This document shows, in pieces, positions 12,815-25,462 of a stretch of 64,000 bases of DNA; within the stretch, counting starts at the first letter, position 1; each line of letters starts with the position of its first letter. A model generated the notes under the pieces. The model was not told the DNA's origin, did no database searches, and saw nothing but the letters and a program-made list of their open reading frames with translations. This DNA is from Archegozetes longisetosus (taxonomy: Eukaryota; Arthropoda; Arachnida; Sarcoptiformes; Trhypochthoniidae). The stretch is from contig JAEMBT020000003.1 of the NCBI GenBank assembly GCA_018873245.2, forward strand, positions 7,273,843 to 7,337,842. The letters are read 5' to 3'. Position numbers and translations under genes: made by a program.

Positions 12815-14089
12815 ATGTTGAGCAATATTTGTAAAAGATTATGTGTTAGAAGAAATTTGTCGTCACTTATATTGAGAAATAAAAGACAGTTTTCAAGTGA
12901 AACCAATGATGAAAAGGAAAATTCAATCAAATCAGAACAAACTCCACAAACATTGGATTCAACGTTTCAATCAATAAAAGCATCATTGAGTGGCAAAAGC
13001 TTGACAGAACTGTTAAGAGATGCCTCAGTGCCCGAGGAGAGAACTGGTCAAAGTAAAGGCATGACAAAAAGTTTTCAATCATTTATAGCGAGAAGAGATC
13101 AGTCGAGACTCTCAGAGCGACCGAAGACAGCGCCTGAAGACACTACTATTATTCTATTTCCCGGTCAAGGTAGTCAGTTTGTAGGAATGGGTCACCAAGT
13201 GATTGATGCGCCAAATGTTATGCAAATGTTTACGATCGCTAAACAAATATTAGGCTATGATTTGTTAGACCTGTGCCTCAACGGACCTGCCGATAATTTG
13301 AATAAAACCCAATACAGTCAGCCTGCAATCTTTGTCACCTCTTTGGCTGCTGTTGAGCGCTTGAGAGAGACTGGTTGGGGAGATGTTGAGGCCTGTGTGG
13401 CTACTGCTGGCTTCAGTGTTGGAGAAATCGCCGCTCTTGTGTTCGCTGGTTCAATGTCTTACGAGGACGGACTCCGTTTAGTCAAAGTTCGTGCCGAAGC
13501 CATGCAATATGCCTCAGAAATGGTCCCCTCGGCTATGGTTACTGTGTTTTTCAACGCAGACGCAAGAATTCAGTTTGCGTGTCATGCGGCCAGAGAGTGG
13601 TGTATTAGAAGAGGAGTAGAACCTGAATTCGCAGTTTGCAGCATTGCTAACTACCTGTTTCCCCACTGCAAAGTGATTGCTGGTCACGAAGATGCCATTT
13701 CTTTCTTACAATCAAATGCTAAAGATTTTGGTATTAGAAGAATGAAGCGATTACCAGTTTCTGGTGCTTTTCATACGAGTCTGATGGCACCCGCCAAGCA
13801 AGTGGTGAAAGAAACACTAAAACACATCAAATTAGAAATACCTCTAATTCCTGTTCATTCAAATGTTGACGCAAAAATCTATAGAGACGTTGATTCTATT
13901 AGGCAAAAGCTGGCTAAACAGATTTGTTCTCCTGTCAGGTGGGAACAGATTCTTCATACCATTTACGAAAGGCCTCAAGGTACTAGTTGTCCGAAAACCT
14001 ATGAGTGCGGGCCTGGATCTTCACTTTTGAGTACTTTAAGCATGGTCCATGGCGTCGCTCGAAGAAGTGCTCGTCACGTACCTGTCTGA
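12815..14089 (+). CDS. MCAT: Mitochondrial malonyl-CoA:ACP transacylase
   Basis: Transfers malonyl from malonyl-CoA to mitochondrial acyl carrier protein, the entry step of type II mitochondrial fatty acid synthesis that feeds lipoic acid production. Single exon, 424 aa (human MCAT about 390). Residues 1-30 are rich in Arg/Ser/Leu with few acids, a plausible mitochondrial presequence. The acyltransferase fold follows: GQGSQ oxyanion loop at 117-121, nucleophile motif GFSVGE with Ser201 (GFSVGE rather than bacterial GHSLGE, as in animal MCAT), substrate Arg226 in RAEAMQ, and catalytic His320 in SGAFHTSLM. The stop is TGA at 14087-14089. It diverges from MCM4; a tRNA gene lies 306 bp downstream. 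There is no sign of introns, unlike its neighbours. The conserved family core is complete. Confidence 0.97.
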   Translation: MLSNICKRLCVRRNLSSLILRNKRQFSSETNDEKENSIKSEQTPQTLDSTFQSIKASLSGKSLTELLRDASVPEERTGQSKGMTKSFQSFIARRDQSRLSERPKTAPEDTTIILFPGQGSQFVGMGHQVIDAPNVMQMFTIAKQILGYDLLDLCLNGPADNLNKTQYSQPAIFVTSLAAVERLRETGWGDVEACVATAGFSVGEIAALVFAGSMSYEDGLRLVKVRAEAMQYASEMVPSAMVTVFFNADARIQFACHAAREWCIRRGVEPEFAVCSIANYLFPHCKVIAGHEDAISFLQSNAKDFGIRRMKRLPVSGAFHTSLMAPAKQVVKETLKHIKLEIPLIPVHSNVDAKIYRDVDSIRQKLAKQICSPVRWEQILHTIYERPQGTSCPKTYECGPGSSLLSTLSMVHGVARRSARHVPV

Positions 14090-14395
14090 TTAGGTCATTC
14101 ATTCAATATCGTACTTAATATTTAAATATTTGGTTGAATAATGCGATCTGTTTTAAATTCTTGTCAATAGATTTTTCATTATGTATCAAATTTTGATTAA
14201 ATTATCGAACAGTCATTCAAATTTTGATAATTCTATTTATTAAGGTTTATTATAAGTATTTTGAATTATAAACTAGATGGACTTGACTGCAATACTTCAA
14301 TTTAATTTGAATTGTTTTAATAATTACTAAGTTAGCAGAACTTCATTTACAAAATATAGGTTTGTATATAGAAATAGTGTGAGTGAAACTTCAGT
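14090..14395. other. Intergenic between MCAT and tRNA-Lys
   Basis: AT-rich sequence holding the MCAT 3' UTR and tRNA 5' flank. No other feature was seen. Confidence 0.5.
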
Positions 14396-14468
14396 GCCCG
14401 GCTAGCTCAGTCGGTAGAGCATGAGACTCTTAATCTCAGGGTCGTGGGTTCGAGCCCCACGTTGGGCG
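14396..14468 (+). tRNA. tRNA-Lys-CTT: tRNA-Lys (anticodon CTT)
   Basis: A 73-nt cloverleaf without intron. The acceptor stem GCCCGGC pairs with GTTGGGC, with one G-T pair and discriminator G. The D-arm contains AGCTCAGTCGGTAGAGC. The anticodon stem TGAGA/TCTCA encloses loop CTCTTAA, giving anticodon CTT, which reads AAG. The T-arm has GTGGG TTCGAGC CCCAC. The A box (TAGCTCAGTCGG) and B box (GGTTCGAGCCC) are intact. A TTTTT run at 14474-14478 serves as the Pol III terminator. It looks fully functional. Confidence 0.98.
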
Positions 14469-14473
14469 CAAAC

Positions 14474-14478
14474 TTTTT
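14474..14478 (+). terminator. Pol III terminator of tRNA-Lys
   Basis: A T5 run that begins 6 nt after the tRNA 3' end, the standard Pol III termination signal. Confidence 0.8.
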
Positions 14479-14745
14479 GCTTTTCTTTTTCCTGCGCGTA
14501 AGTCCAATGAATAACAATACTCTCACTATTCTCACACTATACCTTATCGTCTTGTTAGAACGAAATTATCAATCTTTATCTTAACCCAGATTTTCTTTCC
14601 CTAAGTTAAAAACAATTTCAAATAATAGACAGTAAAAGTAAACTTATTATAAATTTAATTTTATTTTATTTCTTGAATGAAGAATATGAATAAAAATAAA
14701 GAGCAAATGCTAGTGAAAGTAAATAATTGATAGTAGAGCCGGCTC

Positions 14746-17238
14746 TTATGTGTCGTTAGCGTCTAATATAGACATACTATAGGCTAAGTCCCAGTAATGC
14801 TCAACGCCATGATTCTTGAAGACTTCTCGCGCAAAACTTTCATTAGGGCTTAGCTTAAATTTGACTTCCCCGAAGACTCGTGATTTAGCGGTTCCCTCCC
14901 ATACCAAAAAACATTTGTTCTCAATCTTTTCTCCAGATTCAGCTGAAAATAGAAAAATTTAGTCAAACCTACAATTCTTTTCAATTAAAATCAACTCATA
15001 CTTCCATCTTTAGAGGCTTGTTCTTCGCCCCATTTTATTCTTTGTAACATTAAATGTTTGAACTTTTTCTGTTGTTTAGGTCCTCCCTCCACAACAATCA
15101 CATTGACATTACGATAGAGTACAATGACTCCAGTCATCAGCAATTGTTTGATATTTGCTTCAACTTTGAACTTTTTTGCCTGATTATTAAGATTAAGAAC
15201 TCGGTAAACGGTAACATGAACTCCAAGACTGGTGTCTTCTTTAGTCTTCCTCAGCTTCTTTTGCTTTTTCTGTTCACCAGTTAGTTTGCGCGCTGCGTTC
15301 GCCTCTTCATGTGCTCTAAACATTCAAATCAATCATTAAAACATGAGCTTTTGTGGTGATTTTGTTCGAAAAGATAATTAAGACTAACTTTTGTCGTTTA
15401 ACCATTTGTTCTCTAACATGAGCTTCAATCTTAGTTGGATCTTGAACAGCCTGTTGACCTAATACTCTCATCATGTTTGACATTTTGACCTTTGGTTCTG
15501 GCGGCGGTTCTAAACCAATACGTATTTTCTCCTGTTTTTCTTTCCAGGCTTCGCGTCTGTTTTGTCGCCTCAATTTTTTTCTCTCTTTTTTAGTTAGGAA
15601 TACTGGCAATAAAACAGGTTTAGTCGGTTCATCTGTTGGTACAGAAAAATAATACGATTTAATACTACTGATTGACTCAAATAAAGCAATAAATCTCATA
15701 CTCGGAGGTTTCATTTGAATTGGATGTTCGACCAAATGAGTGATGCCGTCATACTTCTCACTTCCGTCCTTATCATTTTGAATGCACGTTAAATAACTGA
15801 AAAGAAGAATAAAACAAATGCAAATGAAAATCAAATAAAATGATATTCTTGCCAAAAGAGATGCCATTGATCTGAGCAGAAAACGAGTGATCGAACGCAA
15901 AAAGGTGTAAAATGAGAAGAAAATGGAAGAGCTGAATACCTATTATCTTTTAATACGAAGCTGTCCCACCACTCTATGTCTGGTATTTCATCCTCTTTCT
16001 ATGTAAAACAAAGGACATTCGTTCCGATCAAAAAACAGCCAAATCAAGCTCTAGTATATATCAGGAAAATAGGCTAATTCATAGCTTAAAACAATTTCAA
16101 ATTAGCCCGACTCACCATTTGCTTTTTAGGCACTATTGAGCTCAACAGAGCCAATCTTGCAGCTGAACTGATACCTGTCTTTTTTGCCGCCTGAGCTATT
16201 TCTTTCTGTAATTTCTCTAATTGAGCCTAAAATCAAACAAAATCATTAAAACTAATTTCAAAATATAGTTTTCGTATACTTTAGTCCTAAGACGTTGAGC
16301 CAAACTTTCGAACGTTCCCTTTTCATGGAACTTAAAGTTTCTCTTTGGCCTAATCGCAGCCTTCAGTTCGACCCTTGTATCATAAAACTTATGCTCACTC
16401 GATTCTTCGGTTTGCTTTTCTTGATTTAATTTAATAAACTGTTCTTTTTTCTGAGCCCTAATATTAGCCTTCAAAGTTGGCATACGCTGAATCAGTTGAA
16501 CTTCTTTACCAGTCATATCAACAGTTCTTCCCTCAGCGTTCAGAATAAGAGGAGTCGGTTTACTTAATTTTGATTTATCATTAATTTCTCTGTTCAAAGA
16601 TAAATTAATTTCATTTTAAATTATAGCTCAAATCGAACTAAAACTAATACTAACTCTTGGGTGACTGCATCCAAATTAGGTCTGTTCGCGAGTCGAGCCT
16701 GAATTTGAGCTGTCAGTTGAGCGATTCGTGTCTTGCTGTCGATTTCGGGCATTGCGGTCGGCGTTGGTTTTGCCGTTGCGTTGGATAACAAACCACCAAT
16801 CTTTAAAAGTAATGAAATTATGCGTATTATACAGTAATTAATGATTATTGTATGAATTGATTAGTCGATGCTCACATTCAATAGTCTTTTCTTTTCTTCA
16901 ATCTCTTTACGAGCTTTAGCCATCATTTGTTGAATTTGTAGTGAAGTCAGTTCATCGGCATTTACCTTCATACTAGAATCGATATCAGAATTACTTTCAC
17001 TATTAATTCCATTATTTGTATCCATATTAAGAGTGGACGCATCAGAAAATCGCGACTTCTTTGGAGCCAACATCTCGTTTTGCGAATCACTCTGCTATGA
17101 AACCAATCAATAATTTGAGATTAAATATTAATTTGTTTAATTGAAAAACTTTCAAATTGAACTAAATTTCCATAAACGTAGAAAATATTACAATCCATTA
17201 CTCACGTTAAATAACCGCTTATTTGATGTTTGACTCAT
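14746..17238 (-). CDS. PRPF3: U4/U6 snRNP protein PRPF3 (Prp3)
   Basis: Core protein of the U4/U6 di-snRNP and U4/U6.U5 tri-snRNP, needed for spliceosome assembly in the nucleus. Ten minus-strand exons: 17238-17206, 17094-16876, 16800-16655, 16589-16280, 16226-16116, 15998-15940, 15796-15702, 15632-15389, 15315-15002, 14942-14746. Every junction keeps frame; the product is about 575 aa. Family landmarks in order: [150 protein letters not shown], then the C-terminal domain with [31 protein letters not shown] and [11 protein letters not shown]. The first exon encodes only 11 residues. The N-terminal PWI domain of human PRPF3 (683 aa) is not visible, which accounts for the shorter length. Intron 1 ends in a tandem TAGCAG acceptor. 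Confidence 0.95.
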
Positions 17239-17973
17239 TTATATGACTAATTATTTGAATAATGATCAAAACGAAAATATCGCAAAGAAAATATTGATTT
17301 TGATACAATTCTAGTTAACACAATATTTACGAAATAGACTTTCAATAACTGAATGGAATGTGTTCATCATTGCTTACACTCCATTGAGCACAACACAACA
17401 TTGACTAAATGTGTTAAGTGTCAACATCAACTTAGTATAGTATTTTAACTCGAAATTTATTTATTATAAAACTCACTAAATATATTGATTTTCATTCAAT
17501 TTTATGTTTAAGCTCTGTTTTTGTAGTTTGTAGTTTTAGTTCAATCGAATAGTAGTTATAAAAATAGATATACAATATATTTAGTAAGTTATTGGAATAC
17601 AATTCAAACGCATTTACGCTTTTCTCCCATTTAGGTATTTTCTCTACTTTGAGGGATTAGATATTTATAATTGTTTTAACATCAAATTACTTTAAGTAAT
17701 TAACTGCATTCAATCATTTCATGAAAATAATTATTATTTTATTAACAACTTTCATAGAAGTTCTTTTATTAATACTCAACTATTTTTTGGTTCAATTATC
17801 AAAATATTTAAAACTAAATAATCAAAATCAATATCAGAAAAATCCCTAAGAAAAGGCGCCAATACTTTAGTTAAGCTTTTTTGCAATATTTATGTTATTA
17901 AATAGTTTTTTAAAGTCTTATTTTGAACTTAATTTTTGAATTGTGTTAATAATAAGTGCACTAATTGATTGAA
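17239..17973. promoter_or_regulatory. Divergent intergenic region of PRPF3 and CEP152
   Basis: 735 bp separate two start codons on opposite strands. No PWI-like exon for PRPF3 could be found in it. It is AT-rich apart from GGCGCCAA at 17855-17862, given separately. Both promoters presumably lie here. Confidence 0.6.
17855..17862. promoter_or_regulatory. E2F-like half site (GGCGCCAA)
   Basis: GGCGCCAA, identical to one arm plus core of the E2F palindrome upstream of MCM4, 112 bp upstream of the CEP152 start codon. Such GC-rich octamers are rare in this AT-rich sequence. A role in cell-cycle control of a centriole gene is plausible but inferred. Confidence 0.5.
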
Positions 17974-19743
17974 ATGGAAAACGTTTCATTTAATTTAGAA
18001 TTAGACAACAATATCAACAACGATGAAGAAGAAGACGATTTCGAAGATCGACAAAAAGAAGTATAAACTAATCAAATTTCTAATAAAAAGTTTAATATTT
18101 TATCATTAATTTCAAAATTTAATCATAATCTGCTATCAATCAATCAGATCCATGGCTTGTTATCAACAGCTTTTGATGATTTAAGTTCTCTGAGTGAAGA
18201 CGACGAAGAATATAACGAGTTTAAAAAGTTTGCAGTTAATTGTGATAATGACAATAATGGGAATAATGATTCAATTGACTGGTCAAAACTGGTCAATGGC
18301 TTGACGTCAACCCCACGATTCAACAATAAATCTGCTGTTAAACGAAGTGATAACTTATGGACGAAAACAAATGGACATCACATGAATGTGAGTGCCATAA
18401 ACGAAGAAGAAGAGAATGAGGAAGACGACAGAGACGGTGATGACGAAGACGAAGACGAAGACGAGGATGAGGACGAGGACGATAGAGTGAGTCCTAAGAT
18501 TGGGTCGAATAAAACGAACGGATATTTAGACAGTAAAAATAGCAGTTTAGAAATTGGAAGGACTGAACAAGTGTTGAGTTCAATACAATCAAAACAGTTG
18601 ATTGGAAGTAATGAACGATCTTATAGTCAAAATCACGTCCAATTGTTAATAGAAGAAAACCAAAGGCTAAGCAATGAATTGATTGTTTTGCAGCAACAGT
18701 TGTCAACAGTCAACGGCAATTATGAGGGACTTCAGTACAAACTGAAAGAATTGGATAAACTGAATAATGAGAAAGAGAATGAATTAGTTAGACTCGAGGG
18801 AAAACTTAGATCGTTAGAAATGCATATCAAAATTGAAAGAGAAGCTAAAGAAGAAGTACAAAGAAAATTATCAGTTTCTGACTCAACCATTGAATCTCTT
18901 CAGTACCAACTGATGGAGATTGGAAAAAGTGATTGTATGGTTAGAGCACGTGAAACACACGATAAAGTGATCAACAATTTGGAGCAAAAGCATGAAAACC
19001 AAATTGTTTTACTTAAAGGAGAAATCGAAGGATTGAAATATGAATTAAATTCAAAAAATAGTGAAATTAATGCACTTAATAAAGAAATAGAAAGATTGAA
19101 GTCAGAAAATCATGACAATAGTTATACTCAACAACTTAAAGAAATGGTTCAAATCACAAAAGATTTGTGGGAAAAAGAAATGAAAGATAAAGTTCAAAAT
19201 GACATAAAGACAATACTTGAAAGCGCAGAGAGAACATGGTCTAAAAATGCAGAACAAGAGTTGATTAGTGCGAAAAGAAATTGGGAAATGGATTTGCAAG
19301 CAGAAATCGTTCGGATTATCGAACTATTGAAAAGCAAAGCTAAAATAAGTGCTGAAAGTCTGCCCTCAAGTGTCAGCTTAAAGTTTGTGCCTCTTCTCAA
19401 TTTGTGGCACGCATTAGAGAATGCATGCGACAGTAAAGAACAAGCACTGATCGCACAATCGGAAAAATTAAGAGAAGCCAAAAGACAACTAGAAGAAGCA
19501 TTGGCTGAGTCTCGAATCAACACCTCAGTCAGTCCTCCTGTTAGTGCCTCTAATGACGCGCTTATGTCTGAATTGAAAAATGAATTGGAAAAAGTTAGAG
19601 AAGAATCAGTTCAAATCAAGCAAAAGTTACATAAGTATAAACAACATTACCATCAACTGGTGTCAAAGCATAGAAGTGAAATCGAAAGGATAAAAGCAGA
19701 ATTCGCATCTATTTTAGAAAGTTTTAAACAGAATCTCAAATAA
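17974..19743 (+). CDS. CEP152: Centriole duplication scaffold CEP152/asterless homologue
   Basis: CEP152/asterless recruits PLK4 to the mother centriole to start procentriole assembly. Two exons, 17974-18060 and 18148-19743, phase 0, give 560 aa. The acidic N-terminus ends DRQKE|IHGLLSTAFDDLSSLS, resembling the start of vertebrate CEP152 that binds PLK4. A Glu/Asp run (DEDEDEDEDEDD) follows at about residues 125-140. From about residue 190 to the end it is predicted coiled coil, and the stretch LQYQLMEIGKSD / RARETHDKVINNLEQKHENQ lines up with the conserved CEP152 segment (QL..L..S...RARE.H...). The C-terminus (QKLHKYKQHYHQLVSKH) is again family-like. It is about a third of vertebrate length (about 1650 aa); no further exon is visible before a polyadenylation-type AATAAA near 19799. 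Identification rests on the short motifs, so an unrelated coiled-coil protein is not excluded. Confidence 0.75.
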
Positions 19744-21606
19744 TATTCTATCATTCCACAGATTTTTATTTGATTTAGTTTAATGTAAATAATTTATTAA
19801 ATAAACTTTTCATATAATTAATTCTTAAATAAATAATTATAAGTATTAGAATTTAAATTATTCTAAGCCAATAATAATTTTTTGTAAATAAAAAACTTGA
19901 GTCTAGAATCAATTTAGATATTTGCAAGTTATGTAAAACTAATTTTACTTTTAATTTAAGAAACCTAGACTTTACTCCTTATTGAATTTGCATTGTATTC
20001 TTGTATTTAGTTGTTTCACTTAGCATCCTTACAAAAGCTTTATTTTTAGTTTTAACTGGAGTATAATCCAGAACTTTATTTCGCTTTGTTTCCAAAACAA
20101 CCAATCATGAAATAACAATATGCAAAATAAGTGCGATTGTTGAAAATGTTGGCTGATTCTTGAGAAATAGTTTTAAGTCTGCATTTTTTCAATTCAGATT
20201 GGAGTAACCTCTCTAAGAGGTAGTCGCAATAATTGGATACTTTGAACAAGTGAAATGCAAAATGACATTAATATAGACATAAGCAAAATTTGATAAGTAT
20301 CTCAAAAAGTGAATCAAAGCTTAAATGGTTATTCAAAACTTGTCTTATAACAAGAAAAGCTTTAATGGAAAAAATGAGTTAAGTTGTGATAAATTTGTGA
20401 AAACCAGAAACATTGGTTTGCCAAACCTGAGAATCTCCTCTGATAAATTTATATAGTTTTGTAAATAATAAACATAGTCTTGCATAATATTTAAAGACTT
20501 TATTGATTTCTTACAATTTATATCATTTACAACTTATGATATGCCATTTGATTATCACTATTTGATTAGAAAAGTTTGAACAAACTCTAATTAAGTTTAG
20601 TCCATAAGAAATAATTGATATCTATTCATAACTTAGAGAATACAATGTTGTTAAGTGATTTGAGAATTAAATTGAAACATAGGAATGATTTTTAAGAGTT
20701 TTAACCAATAATTAATAAAGAATGATAGGAAGACGTAAATATTTATGATTGGTTTATGTTTAGAGTAGATATTTGTGCAGTCAAATAAATCAATTTTTTA
20801 TCAATAAAAGTTAATACTTTACAGTTATGCCAATCCGTAAAAATGGCAAAAATGGGTCCGAATATAAACCAAAACTGAATCAGATAATAAACATTTGCAA
20901 AATATCTGTTGGTTTCATTATCAAAAATATGGTATTCGATGTGGCAAAAAGTTCAGATTTGAAGGATTTGATTGTTTAGAATATGTTTATTGAAACACAA
21001 AGTCTGTGACAATTGAAGTGCAATTTGTATAGTTGTTCCCATTTCATACAACCTAATCGTATTCTAGTTTTATTACTTGGCTCTACAACTCAATCAAAAT
21101 TTAGATTACATTTTCACAAATACTGAAGGATTAATAAATTGAAGAAAATATTCTCAAATAAGAGACGTATTGAAATGTATTAATATGTTTAGAATATTTG
21201 TGAATAAGTGTTGATAGAACTGTTCGATCAAATGAAATAAAAGCCAAATGTAAACATTAAAGTGGAAAAAGGGACCAAAACATATAGAAGATAGTAGTGA
21301 AAGGGAGAAAAAAGAGCAAAACAGTTGAGAGAAGGGAGTCAATGGAGAAAAAGGGGGGCAAAAAAGTATTAGAATTATATTTGGGGTGGGGCTTAGGTGT
21401 GAGGTGTGCGAAGCAAGGATTGCGATTGGTGTCAGATTCAATTCAATTTGTAGGCATTCGATCGGGTATAAGGTCCGCCCCAACTATGGTATCGCGCGCT
21501 TGTTGTGCATCTCAGTGCTGCTACAGGCCGGCATTGCTTTTGCAATACAACAGTATATTAAGTGTCTATACCCTAAGCCTTGTATTGCTTTAAATATATC
21601 GTATGA
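19744..21606. other. Intergenic and ANP32 upstream region
   Basis: AT-rich CEP152 3' flank, then from about 21290 a less AT-rich patch with G-runs and CG-containing sequence (21340-21540), the probable ANP32 promoter/5' UTR. Short overlapping frames at 21154-21483 (minus) and 21297-21593, 21386-21679 (plus) lack recognisable domains and are not called. Confidence 0.5.
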
Positions 21607-24490
<2,884 letters not shown>

Positions 24491-25462
24491 AAATATCTCG
24501 TTTCGTGTCATAAACATTATTCTTAACAAAAACCTCATTCTTTTCATTTTCTTTAAAACATTTTTATTCTTACACTTTTCATATAGAGTTAACTCTTTAG
24601 TAAACTATATATTCTCTTAAATTTGTTCCCAAAAAGCCGAAACTCATCTCATTCATAATTATTATTGTATTAATTTTTGTTAATTATGAACTGTTGTAAC
24701 ACCAAATCCCTAAATTTATTATTAATACAAATGAATTGGCATTATATTAAATCTGGCCAACAGTTAAATTTCTATACTGTATACAAATAATTGGCCTTAA
24801 GATGCATGTGCTGTAGTTGTATTTAACATACATTATTTAGAGCAAACATTTCAGCTCTTTATTCAAATATTGTTATTAAAAGAAATTTTAGAACAAAAAT
24901 TCAATTATAATTGCATTTTAAAGTAGTAGTTGCATAAAAGTTTCTTTAATGTAGAGAGACTTTATGAAAGTTTATTGGCCTGACTTTGTTTTGTGTTACT
25001 CTTTAAGGACATGGGAGCGAACTGTAAGTGAGTTGTATAGACTAAGAGTGCAATAATATTTATAATGTTTGGTAGTATTTTTATCTGTTAGAGAGTTGGT
25101 AGTATTTTTTGAAGAGAATATGCTTAGCAGTTGGCAGAAAGAGATAGGTTTTATGGAGTTGGACCAGAACTAGTATGCTATAGTAATGGGCGTTGCCTTT
25201 GCTAAAATTAAAGAGTCGTCTCCTCTCTTTCTCTAACCAATCTTCTAGTATACAATCTACAATTCAAGTCTACAATACATTCAGCAATTGTCGGATAACA
25301 ACCAATATTGACTTTTGTTGCTATTTTTGATCGCCTAAACGACGCGATAGTTTTAATCAACTGTTTGTTTAGCTAAGTTATCGACGGTATTAATTGGGCT
25401 TTTGATAATTGTGAGAAGTTTGATAATAGACTAAATTAAGTGATTAGAGTTTAATTAATATA
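24491..25462. other. Intergenic between ANP32 and coronin
   Basis: AT-rich ANP32 3' flank; the second half (24980-25460) should contain the coronin promoter and 5' UTR. No other gene, RNA or repeat is supported. Confidence 0.5.

Noticed and set aside
15633..15701. Read-through of PRPF3 between [11 protein letters not shown] and PTKPVLLPV
   Set aside because: The segment is open but adds residues absent from the family; it has a GTATGA donor and a CAG acceptor, so it is better read as an intron.
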